A stretch of DNA of 64,000 nucleotides from Deltaproteobacteria bacterium. Lineage in GTDB: Bacteria > Myxococcota_A > UBA9160 > JAFDDA01. The stretch lies in the NCBI GenBank assembly GCA_019311105.1, contig JAFDDA010000026.1, positions 1 to 64,000 on the forward strand, given 5' to 3'. Below, one piece after another: positions 51,501 to 59,227 of the stretch (position 1 is the stretch's first letter; each line of letters begins with the position of its first letter). The notes under the pieces are model-generated. The model had not been told where the DNA came from. It saw nothing but the letters and a program-made list of their open reading frames with translations, and did not search any database. Both the position numbers and the translations under genes were made by a program.

Positions 51501-52033
51501 ATGCTCGACGGGTTCAGCACGGGGATGCCGCAGTGGATGAGCGCATGTTCGCTCTGGTGCGCGATGGAGGACGACTTCGCGCCCGGGTCGTCGCCGGTGA
51601 GTGCCAGCACGCCGCCGTTCGGTGCCGTGCCCGCATAGTTCGCGTGTTTGAGCGCGTCGCAGGAACGGTCGACGCCTGGGCCCTTGCCGTACCAGATCCC
51701 GAACACGCCGTCGCGCCGCGCGCCCGGCATGAGCCCCGCCTGCTGGGAGCCCCAGACCGCGGTGGCCGCCAGGTCTTCGTTCACGCCCGGCTCGAAACGG
51801 ACGTCGTGGGCCTCGAGCGCTTCCCGCGCCTGCCAGAGTGCGAAGTCGTAGGTGCCGAGCGGCGAGCCGCGGTAACCGGAGATGAACCCCGCGGTGTCGA
51901 GCCCGGCCGCGCGGTCGCGCTCCTGCTGGAGCATGGGCAGGCGGACCAAGGCTTGGACGCCGGTCAGATAGACCCGACCCCGCTCCCGGGTGTACCGGTG
52001 CGAAAGCTCGTAGCTCTCGTCGAAGCTCGCCAC
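48563..52033 (-). CDS. Indolepyruvate ferredoxin oxidoreductase, large fused form
   Basis: 1156 residues. It combines an alpha-type region (YLTGVQALVRLPMLQQERDR, GFISGYRGSPLGTYD), a TPP-binding region (CSGCPHNSSTVVPD, GGIGCHGMAVW, GDGTYFHSG), a [4Fe-4S] stretch (VCEGCGDCSVQSNC and a later CVKGYC), a gamma-type domain (VMGIGGGGVVTVGAI) and a C-terminal helical extension found in the fused family. These enzymes oxidatively decarboxylate aryl or branched 2-oxo acids to acyl-CoA, passing electrons to ferredoxin, in aromatic and branched amino-acid breakdown. The start is GTG 52033. It is divergent from the LLM oxidoreductase gene across a gap holding a KstR-like site. Confidence 0.92.
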   Translation of the reverse strand: MASFDESYELSHRYTRERGRVYLTGVQALVRLPMLQQERDRAAGLDTAGFISGYRGSPLGTYDFALWQAREALEAHDVRFEPGVNEDLAATAVWGSQQAGLMPGARRDGVFGIWYGKGPGVDRSCDALKHANYAGTAPNGGVLALTGDDPGAKSSSIAHQSEHALIHCGIPVLNPSSIQEYLDLGLFGFALSRYAGVWVGFKCLTDTVDSAASVEVGPERLQIVVPDDHELPEGGLHIAWENYPLPVEQRLYQQRLPAVQAFARANGIDKVAFGAGGRRRLGIVTAGKAYLDVRQALEDLGIDEARAREIGLEVYKVALTWPLEPEGIAGFASGLEDLLVIEEKRPIIEDQLARLLYNSSERPRLLGKVDESGAPFVPAEGELAPGLVAELLRSWLARRAPDISAQLAPAPEAVTPPSAALMRLPAFCSGCPHNSSTVVPDDSLALGGIGCHGMAVWTPGRNTLAVTQMGGEGANWVGMAPFTDTEHIFQNLGDGTYFHSGLLAIRQAVTAGVNITYKILVNGAVAMTGGQPIEGERLEGEITVPEIVRQLQAEGVGQIVVVTNEPGKYAAGAIPGGVDVEHRDGLDRVQQRLRGVAGVTAIVYDQTCAAEARRLRKRGSFPDPDRRIVINEAVCEGCGDCSVQSNCISIEPVETAFGRKRRIHQSSCNKDYSCVKGYCPSFVSVEGGVLRKAGGEAVEAGGRFDALPLPPTVDTDRPFNVLVMGIGGGGVVTVGAIVAMAAHIEGKGTSELDVTGLAQKNGPVSSHVRIANEAGAIHATRIPAGKADLVIGSDIVVTTGLDGLSRMGKGRTTAVVNTHVAPTSDFASNPDLDLSSADMEAAIAGIAGEESCHFLQASQLATALMGDAIATNLFLLGYAFQLGRLPVSLGALERAIELNGRAVAMNRRALAWGRLLAHDRAAVESAAAAGLRGHDVQPVETLEEILAHRAAHLTAYQNPRLARRHRALVDRVATREGNVVPGSDALARAVARYYAKLLAWKDEYEVARLYTDGGFAAQVKREFDGDPKLTLHFNPQHLPFIERFLNRADPLTGRMKKWDLGPWFLRVLAVMAKFKFLRGTPLDPFRNEHRKVEQRLVGEYEARIDELLSALTPLNHTLAVEIASIPEHIRGFGLVKEEHLADARAREAELLEAFRS

Positions 52034-52089
52034 GTCCGCCCCATTCTAAGGAACCGCTGACGGCCCCCAGGGCCCCGTGCGCGCAGAAT

Positions 52090-52103
52090 TCTAACGTGTT
52101 TCA
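52090..52103. promoter_or_regulatory. KstR-like operator motif in the divergent gap
   Basis: TCTAACGTGTTTCA fits TnnAACnnGTTnnA exactly. It lies 50 bases upstream of the LLM oxidoreductase start (52154) and 57 bases upstream of the indolepyruvate oxidoreductase start (52033), so it could control both. Confidence 0.55.
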
Positions 52104-52153
52104 CTCCCCCCTGTACGAAGCCCCGACCCGAAGCTGGACGGCTAGGAGAAGGT

Positions 52154-52987
52154 TTGAAGATCGGCGTCACCCTCCATGCCACGGACGTGGCGATGAGCCC
52201 CGTCGAGCTGGCAGTCGAAGCCGAGGCCCGCGGCTTCCACTCCCTCTACATCCCCGAGCACACCCACATCCCGACCAGCCGGCGCACGCCCGCGCCCACC
52301 GGCACGCCCGAGCTCGGCCAGGAATACCTGCGCAGCCTCGACCCCTACGTCGCGCTCGCAGCAGCGTCGTCGCGCACCGAGCGCATCCTGCTCGGCACCG
52401 GCATCGGGCTCGTGGCCCAGCACGACCCGATCACCTTCGCGAAGGAGCTCGCGACCCTCGACCAGCTGTCGAACGGGCGCCTGGTGCTCGGGATCGGCTA
52501 CGGCTGGAACGTCGAGGAGATGGAGAACCACGGCATCGACGTGAAACGCCGGCGCGCTCGCGTGCGCGAGTGCATGCTCGCGATGCAGGCGCTCTGGGCG
52601 AACGAAGTCGCCGAGTTCCACGGCGACTTCGTGGACTTCGAGCCGAGCTGGCAGTGGCCCAAACCCGTGCAGCAGCCGCGCCCGCGCGTGCTGATCGGCG
52701 GCGCGGCGGGCCCGAAGCTCTTCGCTCACATTGCGGAGTACGCCGACGGCTGGCTCCCGATCGGCGGCGGCGGCCTGCGCGAAGTGCTTCCCGACTTGCA
52801 CCGCGCGATGGAAGCGCGCGACCGCGACCCGGCCACGCTCCACATCGTCCCCATGGGTGTCTTCCCCGGGCCGGGAAAGCTCGACCACTACCGCGAGTCG
52901 GGCGTCACCGAGTGCGTGCTGCGCCTGCCCTCGGCGCCACGAGACGAAGTCATGCCCGTCCTCGACGAGTACGCGGCGCTGCTCTAG
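52154..52987 (+). CDS. LLM-class flavin (F420-type) oxidoreductase, TIGR03619-like
   Basis: 277 residues from TTG 52154 with AGGAGAAGG upstream. A luciferase-like barrel: ARGFHSLYIPEHTHIP with the SRRTPAPTGT loop near residue 40, LDPYVALAAASSRTERILLGTG, FAKELATLDQLSNGRLVLGIGYGWN and EEMENHG near 122, then PRVLIGGAAG. This arrangement matches the TIGR03619 group usually assigned to F420. No F420-biosynthesis gene is in the window, so the cofactor (F420 or FMN) is inferred from family. A role in steroid or terpenoid ring modification is possible. A KstR-like site lies just upstream. Confidence 0.9.
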   Translation: MKIGVTLHATDVAMSPVELAVEAEARGFHSLYIPEHTHIPTSRRTPAPTGTPELGQEYLRSLDPYVALAAASSRTERILLGTGIGLVAQHDPITFAKELATLDQLSNGRLVLGIGYGWNVEEMENHGIDVKRRRARVRECMLAMQALWANEVAEFHGDFVDFEPSWQWPKPVQQPRPRVLIGGAAGPKLFAHIAEYADGWLPIGGGGLREVLPDLHRAMEARDRDPATLHIVPMGVFPGPGKLDHYRESGVTECVLRLPSAPRDEVMPVLDEYAALL

Positions 52988-53023
52988 CGAGCCGCCGCCC
53001 CTCTCGTCATCAAACAGAACCGT

Positions 53024-53038
53024 CCCCTTCGACAGGGG
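53024..53038. terminator. Weak hairpin between convergent LLM genes
   Basis: CCCCT (53024-53028) and AGGGG (53034-53038) can pair around a 5-base loop between the convergent genes ending at 52987 and 53039. No U-tract follows on either strand, so a terminator role is uncertain. Confidence 0.25.
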
Positions 53039-53953
53039 TCAGGGGCGGAGCGCGGCTCCGAAGCTTGCGACTCGGTCGCAGAACTCGGCGCGGGTGCGGG
53101 CCGGCAGGGTCAGGGTGACCCAGGTGACACCGATCTCCTCGAGCTCCGCGATGCGGCTGCGGAAGACCGCCGGGTCGAGATCGTCCTGGCTCTTCATGCT
53201 CAGGCCGAAGGGAACGAAGCAGATGTCGAGGGGCTTCGTGCGCCCGATCTTCTCGGCGTGGGCGCGGGCATAGGCCATGCGGTCGCGCAGGTCGTCGAGA
53301 TCCTCGATCGACGCGGTGGAGATGAAGCTCGCCATCTTCTTGGGCGCGGGGATCGGGAGCCAACCGTCGCCGAGCTCGACGGCGCGGCGGATCGCCATCT
53401 TGCTGTTGCCCCCCACCCAGATCGGCGGGTGCGGTTTCTGCACGGGCTTCGGCTCGAGCGTGTGCCCGTTGGCGCGGTAGCCGGAGCCTTCGAACTGCAC
53501 GCCGTCCTCCGTCCACGCGGCGCGGATCGCGCGCAGGGCTTCGTCGCAGAACGCGTTGCGATTCTCGTAGTCAGCGCCGAGGGCCTCGAACTCGTCCTTC
53601 AGGTAGCCCGCGGCCACACCCATGATGACACGCCCGCCCGACACGGCATCGAGCGAAGCCACCGCGCTCGCCGTGTGGAAGGGGTTCCGATAGGGCAACA
53701 CCAAGATGTGCGTCTGGAGCTTCAGCCGCGTGGTCGCCGCCGCCACGAAGGAGAGCGCGACGAACGGGTCGAGGGCGTGGTGGCCGCCCGCGTCCTGGAT
53801 GAAGCGATCGCTCGGGAAGGGATGGTCCGTCACGAACCCCGCGTCGAAGCCCGCCGCCTCGACGGCCCGCGCCACCTCGGTGATGGCTTCGGCGGTGCCG
53901 AACTCGTCGAAGGCCTCTACACGATCGGTCGGCAGCTGGACGGAGAAGCGCAT
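53039..53953 (-). CDS. LLM-class flavin (F420-type) oxidoreductase
   Basis: 304 residues from ATG 53953. Barrel motifs are AGFDAGFVTDHPFPSD near residue 38, HHALDPFVALSFVAAATTRL, HTASAVASLDAVSGGRVIMG near 98, GYLKDEFEALGADYENRN and PIWVGGNSKMAIRRAVELGD near 175. It belongs to the same superfamily as the convergent neighbour at 52154 but is only distantly similar to it. Cofactor (F420 or FMN) and substrate are unknown. The two LLM genes ending head-on suggests a local cluster of flavin or F420-linked reductions. A start at 53980 is possible but adds residues before the first strand. Confidence 0.88.
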   Translation of the reverse strand: MRFSVQLPTDRVEAFDEFGTAEAITEVARAVEAAGFDAGFVTDHPFPSDRFIQDAGGHHALDPFVALSFVAAATTRLKLQTHILVLPYRNPFHTASAVASLDAVSGGRVIMGVAAGYLKDEFEALGADYENRNAFCDEALRAIRAAWTEDGVQFEGSGYRANGHTLEPKPVQKPHPPIWVGGNSKMAIRRAVELGDGWLPIPAPKKMASFISTASIEDLDDLRDRMAYARAHAEKIGRTKPLDICFVPFGLSMKSQDDLDPAVFRSRIAELEEIGVTWVTLTLPARTRAEFCDRVASFGAALRP

Positions 53954-54011
53954 GGGCTCTGAACGGAACCCCAGCCGCACGACCCCCGCAAGACCTCGAA
54001 CCGACGCTCCC

Positions 54012-54040
54012 TTGGCAACCGTGCACCCCCCACCTATTCT
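54012..54040 (+). promoter_or_regulatory. Sigma70-type promoter of the paired acyl-CoA dehydrogenase genes
   Basis: TTGGCA (54012-54017), a 17-base spacer and TATTCT (54035-54040) make a good promoter 26 bases before the ATG at 54067, with AGGGA as the ribosome-binding site. Confidence 0.55.
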
Positions 54041-54066
54041 CCGCCGCGCGGGTCATAGGGAACAAC

Positions 54067-55302
54067 ATGGATCTTCGGTATTCCGACGCCGACGAGAAGT
54101 TTCGCAAGGAGCTTCGCGCCTGGCTCGAAGACACGGTTCCGGGCCACGGCACCCCGCCCCCCTACTCCGACTGGGATGCGCGCCGCACCTACGACACGGG
54201 CTGGCAGCGGAAGCTCTTCGACGCCGGTTATGCCGGCATCAACTGGCCCAAGGAATATGGCGGTCGCGACGCGTCGCTCACCGAGCAGCTCGTCTACTAC
54301 GAGGAGATCGCCCGGGCCAAGGCGCCCTACATCGGCGTGAACTTCGTGGGCATGCTGCATGGCGGGCCGACGGTGATCACCGAGGGCACCGACGCCCAGA
54401 AGTCCGCGCACATCCCGCGCATCCTGAAGGGCGAGGAAGTCTGGTGCCAGGGCTTCTCGGAGCCCGTCGCCGGCTCGGACCTCGCGGCGCTCCAGTGCCG
54501 CGCTGACCTCGACGGCGACCACTACGTCGTCACCGGCCACAAGATCTGGACCTCCTTCGCGCAGTGCGCCGACTTCTGCGAGCTGCTCGTTCGCACCGAT
54601 CCGAACGTCGCGAAGCACGGCGGCATCAGCTGGCTGATCATGCCCATGGATCTCGACGGGATCGACATCCGCCCCCTGCCGACCCTCATGGGCGAAGGCG
54701 AGTTCAGCGAGGTCTTCCTCGAGTCCGTGCGCATCCCGGTGGCGAACCGAGTCGGCGCCGAGAACGATGGCTGGCGCGTCACGAACGTGACGCTCCGCTT
54801 CGAGCGTGGCACCGCCTTCGCGAGCGAGATGTACCACCTCCAGGAGATCCTGGCGGGGATGGTGGACCTCGCGAAGCGACTCACGCGCGACGATGCGAAC
54901 GCCTGGGAAGACCGCACGTTGCGCCGCGAGGTCGGCCACCTGGCTGCCCAGCTCGACGCGCTCTGGGCCATGGTGAAGCTCTCGGTCTCCGAGACGGCGA
55001 AGACGGGCATGCCCGGTGTCGGCGGCTCCGCCATCAAGCTCTTCTACAGCGGGGTCTACCAGCAGATCGGTGAGCTCGGCATGCGGCTGCTCGGACGGGC
55101 CGCCCTCTCGCGAGAAGACCTCGACGATCTGCCCTGCCAGCAGTCGATCGGGCGTGCGATGCAATCGCTCTCGCTCACGATCGCGGCGGGCACGTCGCAG
55201 ATCCAGCGCAACATCATCGGGGAACGCATCCTCGGGCTGCCCAAGGATCAGAAGCCGGCCGCCGCAGCGGCCCCGAAGCCGCAGGCTACGGGGGCTCGCT
55301 AG
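54067..55302 (+). CDS. Acyl-CoA dehydrogenase, likely catalytic subunit of a heteromeric enzyme
   Basis: 411 residues. Motifs are AGYAGINWPKEYGGRDASL near residue 57, CQGFSEPVAGSDLAALQC near 128, IWTSFAQCADFCELLVRTD and the C-terminal LTIAAGTSQIQRNIIGERIL. EGT is replaced by AGT; a glutamate in TLRFERGTAFASE near residue 243 is well placed for the alternative base, as reported for the catalytic subunit of mycobacterial ChsE4-ChsE5. The next gene, 2 bases on, encodes a shorter degenerate dehydrogenase, so an alpha2-beta2 enzyme is likely. The tail PAAAAAPKPQ is low-complexity. Confidence 0.92.
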   Translation: MDLRYSDADEKFRKELRAWLEDTVPGHGTPPPYSDWDARRTYDTGWQRKLFDAGYAGINWPKEYGGRDASLTEQLVYYEEIARAKAPYIGVNFVGMLHGGPTVITEGTDAQKSAHIPRILKGEEVWCQGFSEPVAGSDLAALQCRADLDGDHYVVTGHKIWTSFAQCADFCELLVRTDPNVAKHGGISWLIMPMDLDGIDIRPLPTLMGEGEFSEVFLESVRIPVANRVGAENDGWRVTNVTLRFERGTAFASEMYHLQEILAGMVDLAKRLTRDDANAWEDRTLRREVGHLAAQLDALWAMVKLSVSETAKTGMPGVGGSAIKLFYSGVYQQIGELGMRLLGRAALSREDLDDLPCQQSIGRAMQSLSLTIAAGTSQIQRNIIGERILGLPKDQKPAAAAAPKPQATGAR

Positions 55303-55304
55303 CC

Positions 55305-56285
55305 ATGGACTTCCGCGTCACCGAGGATCAAGAAGCTCTGCGCGAAGGCCTCCGCACTTTCTGCGACGGCCGCGTGCCCATCGAGACCCTGCGCGAACTC
55401 GAACAGAAGCCCGAACTCGACCGTGCCCTTTGGGGCGAGCTCGCCGAAATGGGCGTCTTCGCGCTGCGCCTCCCCGAGGACGAAGGCGGCGTGGGGCTCG
55501 GCATGTCCGACGCCGCGATCGCCTTCATCGAACTCGGCCGTCGCCTCGTGCCCGGACCGCTGGTGTGGAGCCAGCTTGCCGCGGGCCTCGTCGACGGCGC
55601 CGCCACCGGCCAGACCGTGGTCGGGGGCCTCGACCTGATCAGCCACCCCGACGCGCCCTATGTCATCGAGTACTTCGAGAGCCTCGACGTCGTATTGCTG
55701 CTCCAGCCCGACGGCATCTACCGTGTCGATCCGGACGTGCTGAGCGCGAAGCCCGTCGCGACACCCCTCGACCCGCTGACGCCCGTCCATCACGTCGCGT
55801 CCCTGCTCGACGGCCAGCGCATCGGCGGCGCGGACGACGCGGCGAAGCTCCACCTCGAAGGGGCCACGCTCACCGCGGCGCTGATGCTCGGCATCGCGGA
55901 GTCGACCCAGGAGCTCGCCACTGAGTACGCCAAGAGTCGCGAGCAGTTCGGGCGCGCCATCGCAGGCTTCCAGACGATCAAGCACATCCTGGCCGACATG
56001 TTCGTACGCCAGGAGGTGGCGCGCGCCGCGGTCTACGCCGCCGGCGCCACCCTCGACGACCCTGAGGTCGGTGACGTCGTGCGCGCGGTCTCAGCCGCGA
56101 AGGCCACGGCCGGCGAAGGCGCCATGCGGAACTCACGCGACTGCATCCAGGTCCACGGCGGCATGGGATACACGTGGGAGGTGCCGGCCCACTACTACCT
56201 GAAGCGCACCTGGGTCCTCGAGAACGTCTTCGGGACTGTCGGCTACCACGAGGAACGGATCGCCGACCTCTTGGCGAGCGACTAG
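55305..56285 (+). CDS. Acyl-CoA dehydrogenase family protein, likely non-catalytic subunit partner
   Basis: 326 residues, shorter than the usual 380. The N-domain (VTEDQEALREGLRTFCDGRV, LPEDEGGVGLGMSDA) is normal, but the middle domain is reduced, without the SEPxAGSD loop. The C-domain reads YAKSREQFGRAIAGFQTIKHIL and QVHGGMGYTWEVPAHYYLKR. No catalytic Glu is visible at either known position. This matches the beta subunit type of steroid side-chain heteromeric dehydrogenases, working with the enzyme encoded 2 bases upstream. The stop overlaps the facing glycosyltransferase stop in CTAG. Confidence 0.9.
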   Translation: MDFRVTEDQEALREGLRTFCDGRVPIETLRELEQKPELDRALWGELAEMGVFALRLPEDEGGVGLGMSDAAIAFIELGRRLVPGPLVWSQLAAGLVDGAATGQTVVGGLDLISHPDAPYVIEYFESLDVVLLLQPDGIYRVDPDVLSAKPVATPLDPLTPVHHVASLLDGQRIGGADDAAKLHLEGATLTAALMLGIAESTQELATEYAKSREQFGRAIAGFQTIKHILADMFVRQEVARAAVYAAGATLDDPEVGDVVRAVSAAKATAGEGAMRNSRDCIQVHGGMGYTWEVPAHYYLKRTWVLENVFGTVGYHEERIADLLASD

Positions 56286-57190
56286 CCCCAGGGGCTCTCA
56301 TCGAAGCTCGCGAGCACCCGGCCCCATGCGTCGACGTTGGCGGGGACGCTGGCGTGTTCGAGCGACCATGCCCGCGGGTGAAAGCGGCGAGTAGCGAGAC
56401 TGCCGAGAAACCGGCCGACCGCTTCGATCAGGCCCGCCCGCCCACCGAAGGCGATGCGCCGCGGCATCGTCGCGACGTCCGCGCCGACGTCGTCGCAGAA
56501 CAGGCCGACCTCCGTGAAGAGACAGGGCAGATCCATGGCCATGGCTTCGTTGCAGACGATGCTGTTGCCCTCATAGGCACTCAGATGGAGAAAGGCTGCC
56601 GCCCGACGCATTCGGTCGGGCACCTGCTCGGGCTCGCAGTCCAGGCCCTCGAACCGCCATTCGGGAAAGGCCTCTGCGAGGGCCGGGATCAGCTCCCTGC
56701 CCTTGTGGCGGCCCCGGGCATCGTGGAGGACGAGCCGCGAGCCGACGTTCTCGAGCTTCCCGTCGAAGTGCCGATGATCGACGACATGATGGATGACGTG
56801 CGCAGCCCGGTTTCCGTGGAGGCCGTCGAATCGCTGTTGCACCCAGGGCGCCGCAGCGACCCAGAGCGTGTTGCGCCGGCGCGCCGCCCGCCACTGCCTG
56901 AACGCCAAGCCGGCATCCACACGGAGCCGCGTCACGAAGAATTTGTCGAGGGCGACGCCGTGCTGAAAGCCAATGACCGGGATCTCCTCAGGCCAGTCTC
57001 GGACCCAGTGGTTGTCGCAGAGGACGGGGATCCGCTCGCGACGGATACGCGCCTCGCCGCGGGCGGCGGGCGTCAAGAAGAGCACCTCGTCGAAGATCAC
57101 CCGAAGGTTGCGGGCAAACGTCTCGACGCCTCCCGTCGCGACGCGGGGGTCTTGGGCGCCGTAGTGGGCGACGGTGCGGGGGATCCTCAT
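56282..57190 (-). CDS. Glycosyltransferase (GT-B type)
   Basis: 302 residues from ATG 57190. GT-B features are TVAHYGAQDPRVATGGVETFAR at the N-terminus, VIGFQHGVALDKFF near 95, a linker VIHHVVDHRHFDG near 152 and a C-terminal donor domain with VLHDARGRHKGRELIPAL, AAAFLHLSAYEGNSIVCNEAM and the acidic EGNS/NEAM segment. The protein is shorter than most GT4 enzymes (about 370). It is followed on the opposite side by a methyltransferase and another glycosyltransferase, suggesting a small surface-glycan set. The sugar and acceptor are unknown. Confidence 0.82.
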   Translation of the reverse strand: MRIPRTVAHYGAQDPRVATGGVETFARNLRVIFDEVLFLTPAARGEARIRRERIPVLCDNHWVRDWPEEIPVIGFQHGVALDKFFVTRLRVDAGLAFRQWRAARRRNTLWVAAAPWVQQRFDGLHGNRAAHVIHHVVDHRHFDGKLENVGSRLVLHDARGRHKGRELIPALAEAFPEWRFEGLDCEPEQVPDRMRRAAAFLHLSAYEGNSIVCNEAMAMDLPCLFTEVGLFCDDVGADVATMPRRIAFGGRAGLIEAVGRFLGSLATRRFHPRAWSLEHASVPANVDAWGRVLASFDESPWG

Positions 57191-57195
57191 GGCCG

Positions 57196-57765
57196 CTAGC
57201 CCTTCCGAACGACCGCAAGCTGGCCTTGGACCCACGGCTCGAAGAACTCCACCGGGCCAAGGCTCTCGAGGGCGTCGCGGTACGACTCGCGCTGGGCGTC
57301 GTGGAGGGCCAGCGCGCCGCCCGCGTCGAGCTGATCGAAGCCCGCCCGCAGGCAGAAGCGCCGCGCGCGCCCATCCACCAAGACGAAGTCGAAGCGCCCG
57401 CCGAGGTGCGCCGGGAGTTCGACGTAGTCGCGCAGGATCTCGGGGTCGACTTCGGCTTGGGCATCCCAGGCGATGCGCTGCGCCGACGGGGCATCGGCGG
57501 TGCCCTCCAGAGGTCGGTTTGGCGCGGCCCATCGCAGGTCGAGGCGCCGGTCGGTCACTTCCCTCGCCACACGGCGATACCAGGCGGGGTCGTGTTCGAT
57601 CGACAGATAGCTCTCGACCGAGGCGTGGCGTTCGAGGATCGCCCGAGTGCTCCCTCCGCACCCCCACTCGAGGCAGCGCACCGGCGCAAGCTCGTCGAGG
57701 AGAGCGAACAGTTGAGCCTGTTCGACCGGGTCGAACCACATCGGGAGGGCGGGCGGAGTGACCAC
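57196..57765 (-). CDS. Class I SAM-dependent methyltransferase-like protein
   Basis: 189 residues. The SAM motif CLEWGCGGSTRAILE lies near residue 31, SIEHDPAWYRRVAREV near 54 holds the acidic ribose ligand, and FDFVLVDGRARRFCLRAGFDQL near 125 is the motif-IV region. Start is GTG 57765; an internal ATG (57741) is possible. It lies 5 bases before the glycosyltransferase gene in the same operon, so it may methylate the glycan or its lipid carrier. Similar small enzymes occur in glycosylation loci, but the acceptor is unknown. Confidence 0.8.
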   Translation of the reverse strand: MVTPPALPMWFDPVEQAQLFALLDELAPVRCLEWGCGGSTRAILERHASVESYLSIEHDPAWYRRVAREVTDRRLDLRWAAPNRPLEGTADAPSAQRIAWDAQAEVDPEILRDYVELPAHLGGRFDFVLVDGRARRFCLRAGFDQLDAGGALALHDAQRESYRDALESLGPVEFFEPWVQGQLAVVRKG

Positions 57766-57810
57766 TGCGCCGGTTTAGCGCAAGCCGCGATGCCGCCCCA
57801 TACTGGTCCG

Positions 57811-59043
57811 ATGGGCTCCCGAGCGGTCCGCCACACGATCGTTTGCCTCTCGTCCCAGAGCTGGCACGACGGGATGTGGACCAACAAACAACACATCATG
57901 AGCCGGCTCGCGAAGGAGCATCGCGTCCTCCACGTGAACTTCGGCCCGAGGCCACTCCGCGACCTGCGGCGCCTGAAGGCGTGGCAGGGGCTCGTCGACC
58001 TCTCGGTGCCCGACATCGCGCTCGCCCCGAGCCTCGACGAGGCCAACGGCGTGACGCTCCTCGACTTCTGGGCACCGATACGGGGCCTCGGCCGCCTCTC
58101 CCCGGGCCATCCGCTCCGGCGGTATGCCACCCACGATCTGCGCCTCGCTCTGCTCGGCCGCTTCCTACGCCGTGAGGGAATCGACGACGCGATCCTCTGG
58201 GTCTACCACCCTGGGTATGGGGCCGGGGTGGCCCGGCTGCCCCACCGGTTGATCGTCTACGACTGCGTGGATGAGTACAGCGAGTTCCCCGAATACCGCG
58301 ACGACCCCGCGTGGCTGTGCGAGCGCGAAGCCGCCCTGTGTCGAGAGGCCGACTTGGTCTTCACCACCAGCAGGTCACTCCACGAGGCGAAGCGCGGCTT
58401 CCAGCCCAGCGACACCTACTACATCCCCAACGTTGGCGATGCTGAACACTTCGCGAGCGCCCTCGACCCTGACCTCGAGATCCCCACCGACCTGCGCGCC
58501 CTGCCCCGCCCGGTCTTCGGCTTCGTCGGCGCCGTGAGCGACTACAAGCTCGACGTCGAATGGGTTCTCGAACTGGCGCGCCAGCGCCCCGATGCATCGA
58601 TCGTGCTCATCGGGCCCGCGGGCATCGGGCAACCCGACACCGACCTCGGCCGGCTCGACAATGCACCCAATGTCCACCTGCTGGGCCATCGGCCGTACGC
58701 GGAGCTGCCCGCGTACGTGAAGGGCTTCGACGTCTGCCTGCTCCCCTACCGGCGCAACGCCTACACCGCCTCGTGTTTCCCGATCAAGTTCTTCGAGTAT
58801 CTGGCTTCTGGGCGGCCCATCGTCATGTCGCCCCTGCCTGCCCTGGCCGAACACTTCGACGCCGTGCATGTGGCCGACGACGCCGCGGGTTTCGCCCGGG
58901 CCTGCGAGGTAGCCCTGCGCGCGCCCGAGAAGGGCCGGCAGGAGCGGCTCTCCCTCGCGCGGCGGAACACCTGGGGCCACCGAATCGAGGCGATCCGCGC
59001 CCAGATCGAGGCCAAGCTCACCCCGAACGCGCCGACCCCGTAG
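57811..59043 (+). CDS. Glycosyltransferase (GT-B, family 1/4-like)
   Basis: 410 residues from ATG 57811. The N-domain shows IVCLSSQSWHDGMWTNKQHI and HRVLHVNFGPRPLRDLRRL; YDCVDEYSEFPEY near 150 and FTTSRSLHEAKRGF near 190 are typical. The donor domain has YYIPNVGDAEHF, VFGFVGAVSDYKLDVEWV and IKFFEYLASGRPIVMSPLP near 330, the last resembling the EYLASGxP nucleotide-sugar loop. It is similar to transferases in exopolysaccharide loci. It is divergent from the methyltransferase gene with a 45-base gap. Confidence 0.88.
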   Translation: MGSRAVRHTIVCLSSQSWHDGMWTNKQHIMSRLAKEHRVLHVNFGPRPLRDLRRLKAWQGLVDLSVPDIALAPSLDEANGVTLLDFWAPIRGLGRLSPGHPLRRYATHDLRLALLGRFLRREGIDDAILWVYHPGYGAGVARLPHRLIVYDCVDEYSEFPEYRDDPAWLCEREAALCREADLVFTTSRSLHEAKRGFQPSDTYYIPNVGDAEHFASALDPDLEIPTDLRALPRPVFGFVGAVSDYKLDVEWVLELARQRPDASIVLIGPAGIGQPDTDLGRLDNAPNVHLLGHRPYAELPAYVKGFDVCLLPYRRNAYTASCFPIKFFEYLASGRPIVMSPLPALAEHFDAVHVADDAAGFARACEVALRAPEKGRQERLSLARRNTWGHRIEAIRAQIEAKLTPNAPTP

Positions 59044-59143
59044 CTCACACCCGACCCGACTAGCCCGCTAAGAGGTTGATTTCATGGGGTAATCCATCCC
59101 GGCGGGGGTCGGAGACCCGGTTGCGTCGTCTGGGGTATTTGCG

Positions 59144-59158
59144 ATACGCTACGTCTCG
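59144..59158. promoter_or_regulatory. Motif related to the 25093 palindrome, upstream of the SDR-thiolase operon
   Basis: ATACGCTACGTCTCG matches 13 of 15 bases of the segment 25094-25108. It sits 70 bases upstream of the ATG at 59228, next to a possible promoter (TTGCGT then GATACG). It is less palindromic than the 25093 site. Confidence 0.35.
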
Positions 59159-59227
59159 AAATTGCGGCGGAGCCCTCGGCCCGCCAGCGCCGGCCCGACC
59201 CACCGGGCCCCCTCGAAGGAGCGACGC

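Noticed and set aside
48617-52060. 1147-codon plus-strand open frame opposite the indolepyruvate oxidoreductase
   Set aside because: It mirrors the real 1156-residue gene; no domain motifs are present and the high GC third positions explain the open frame.
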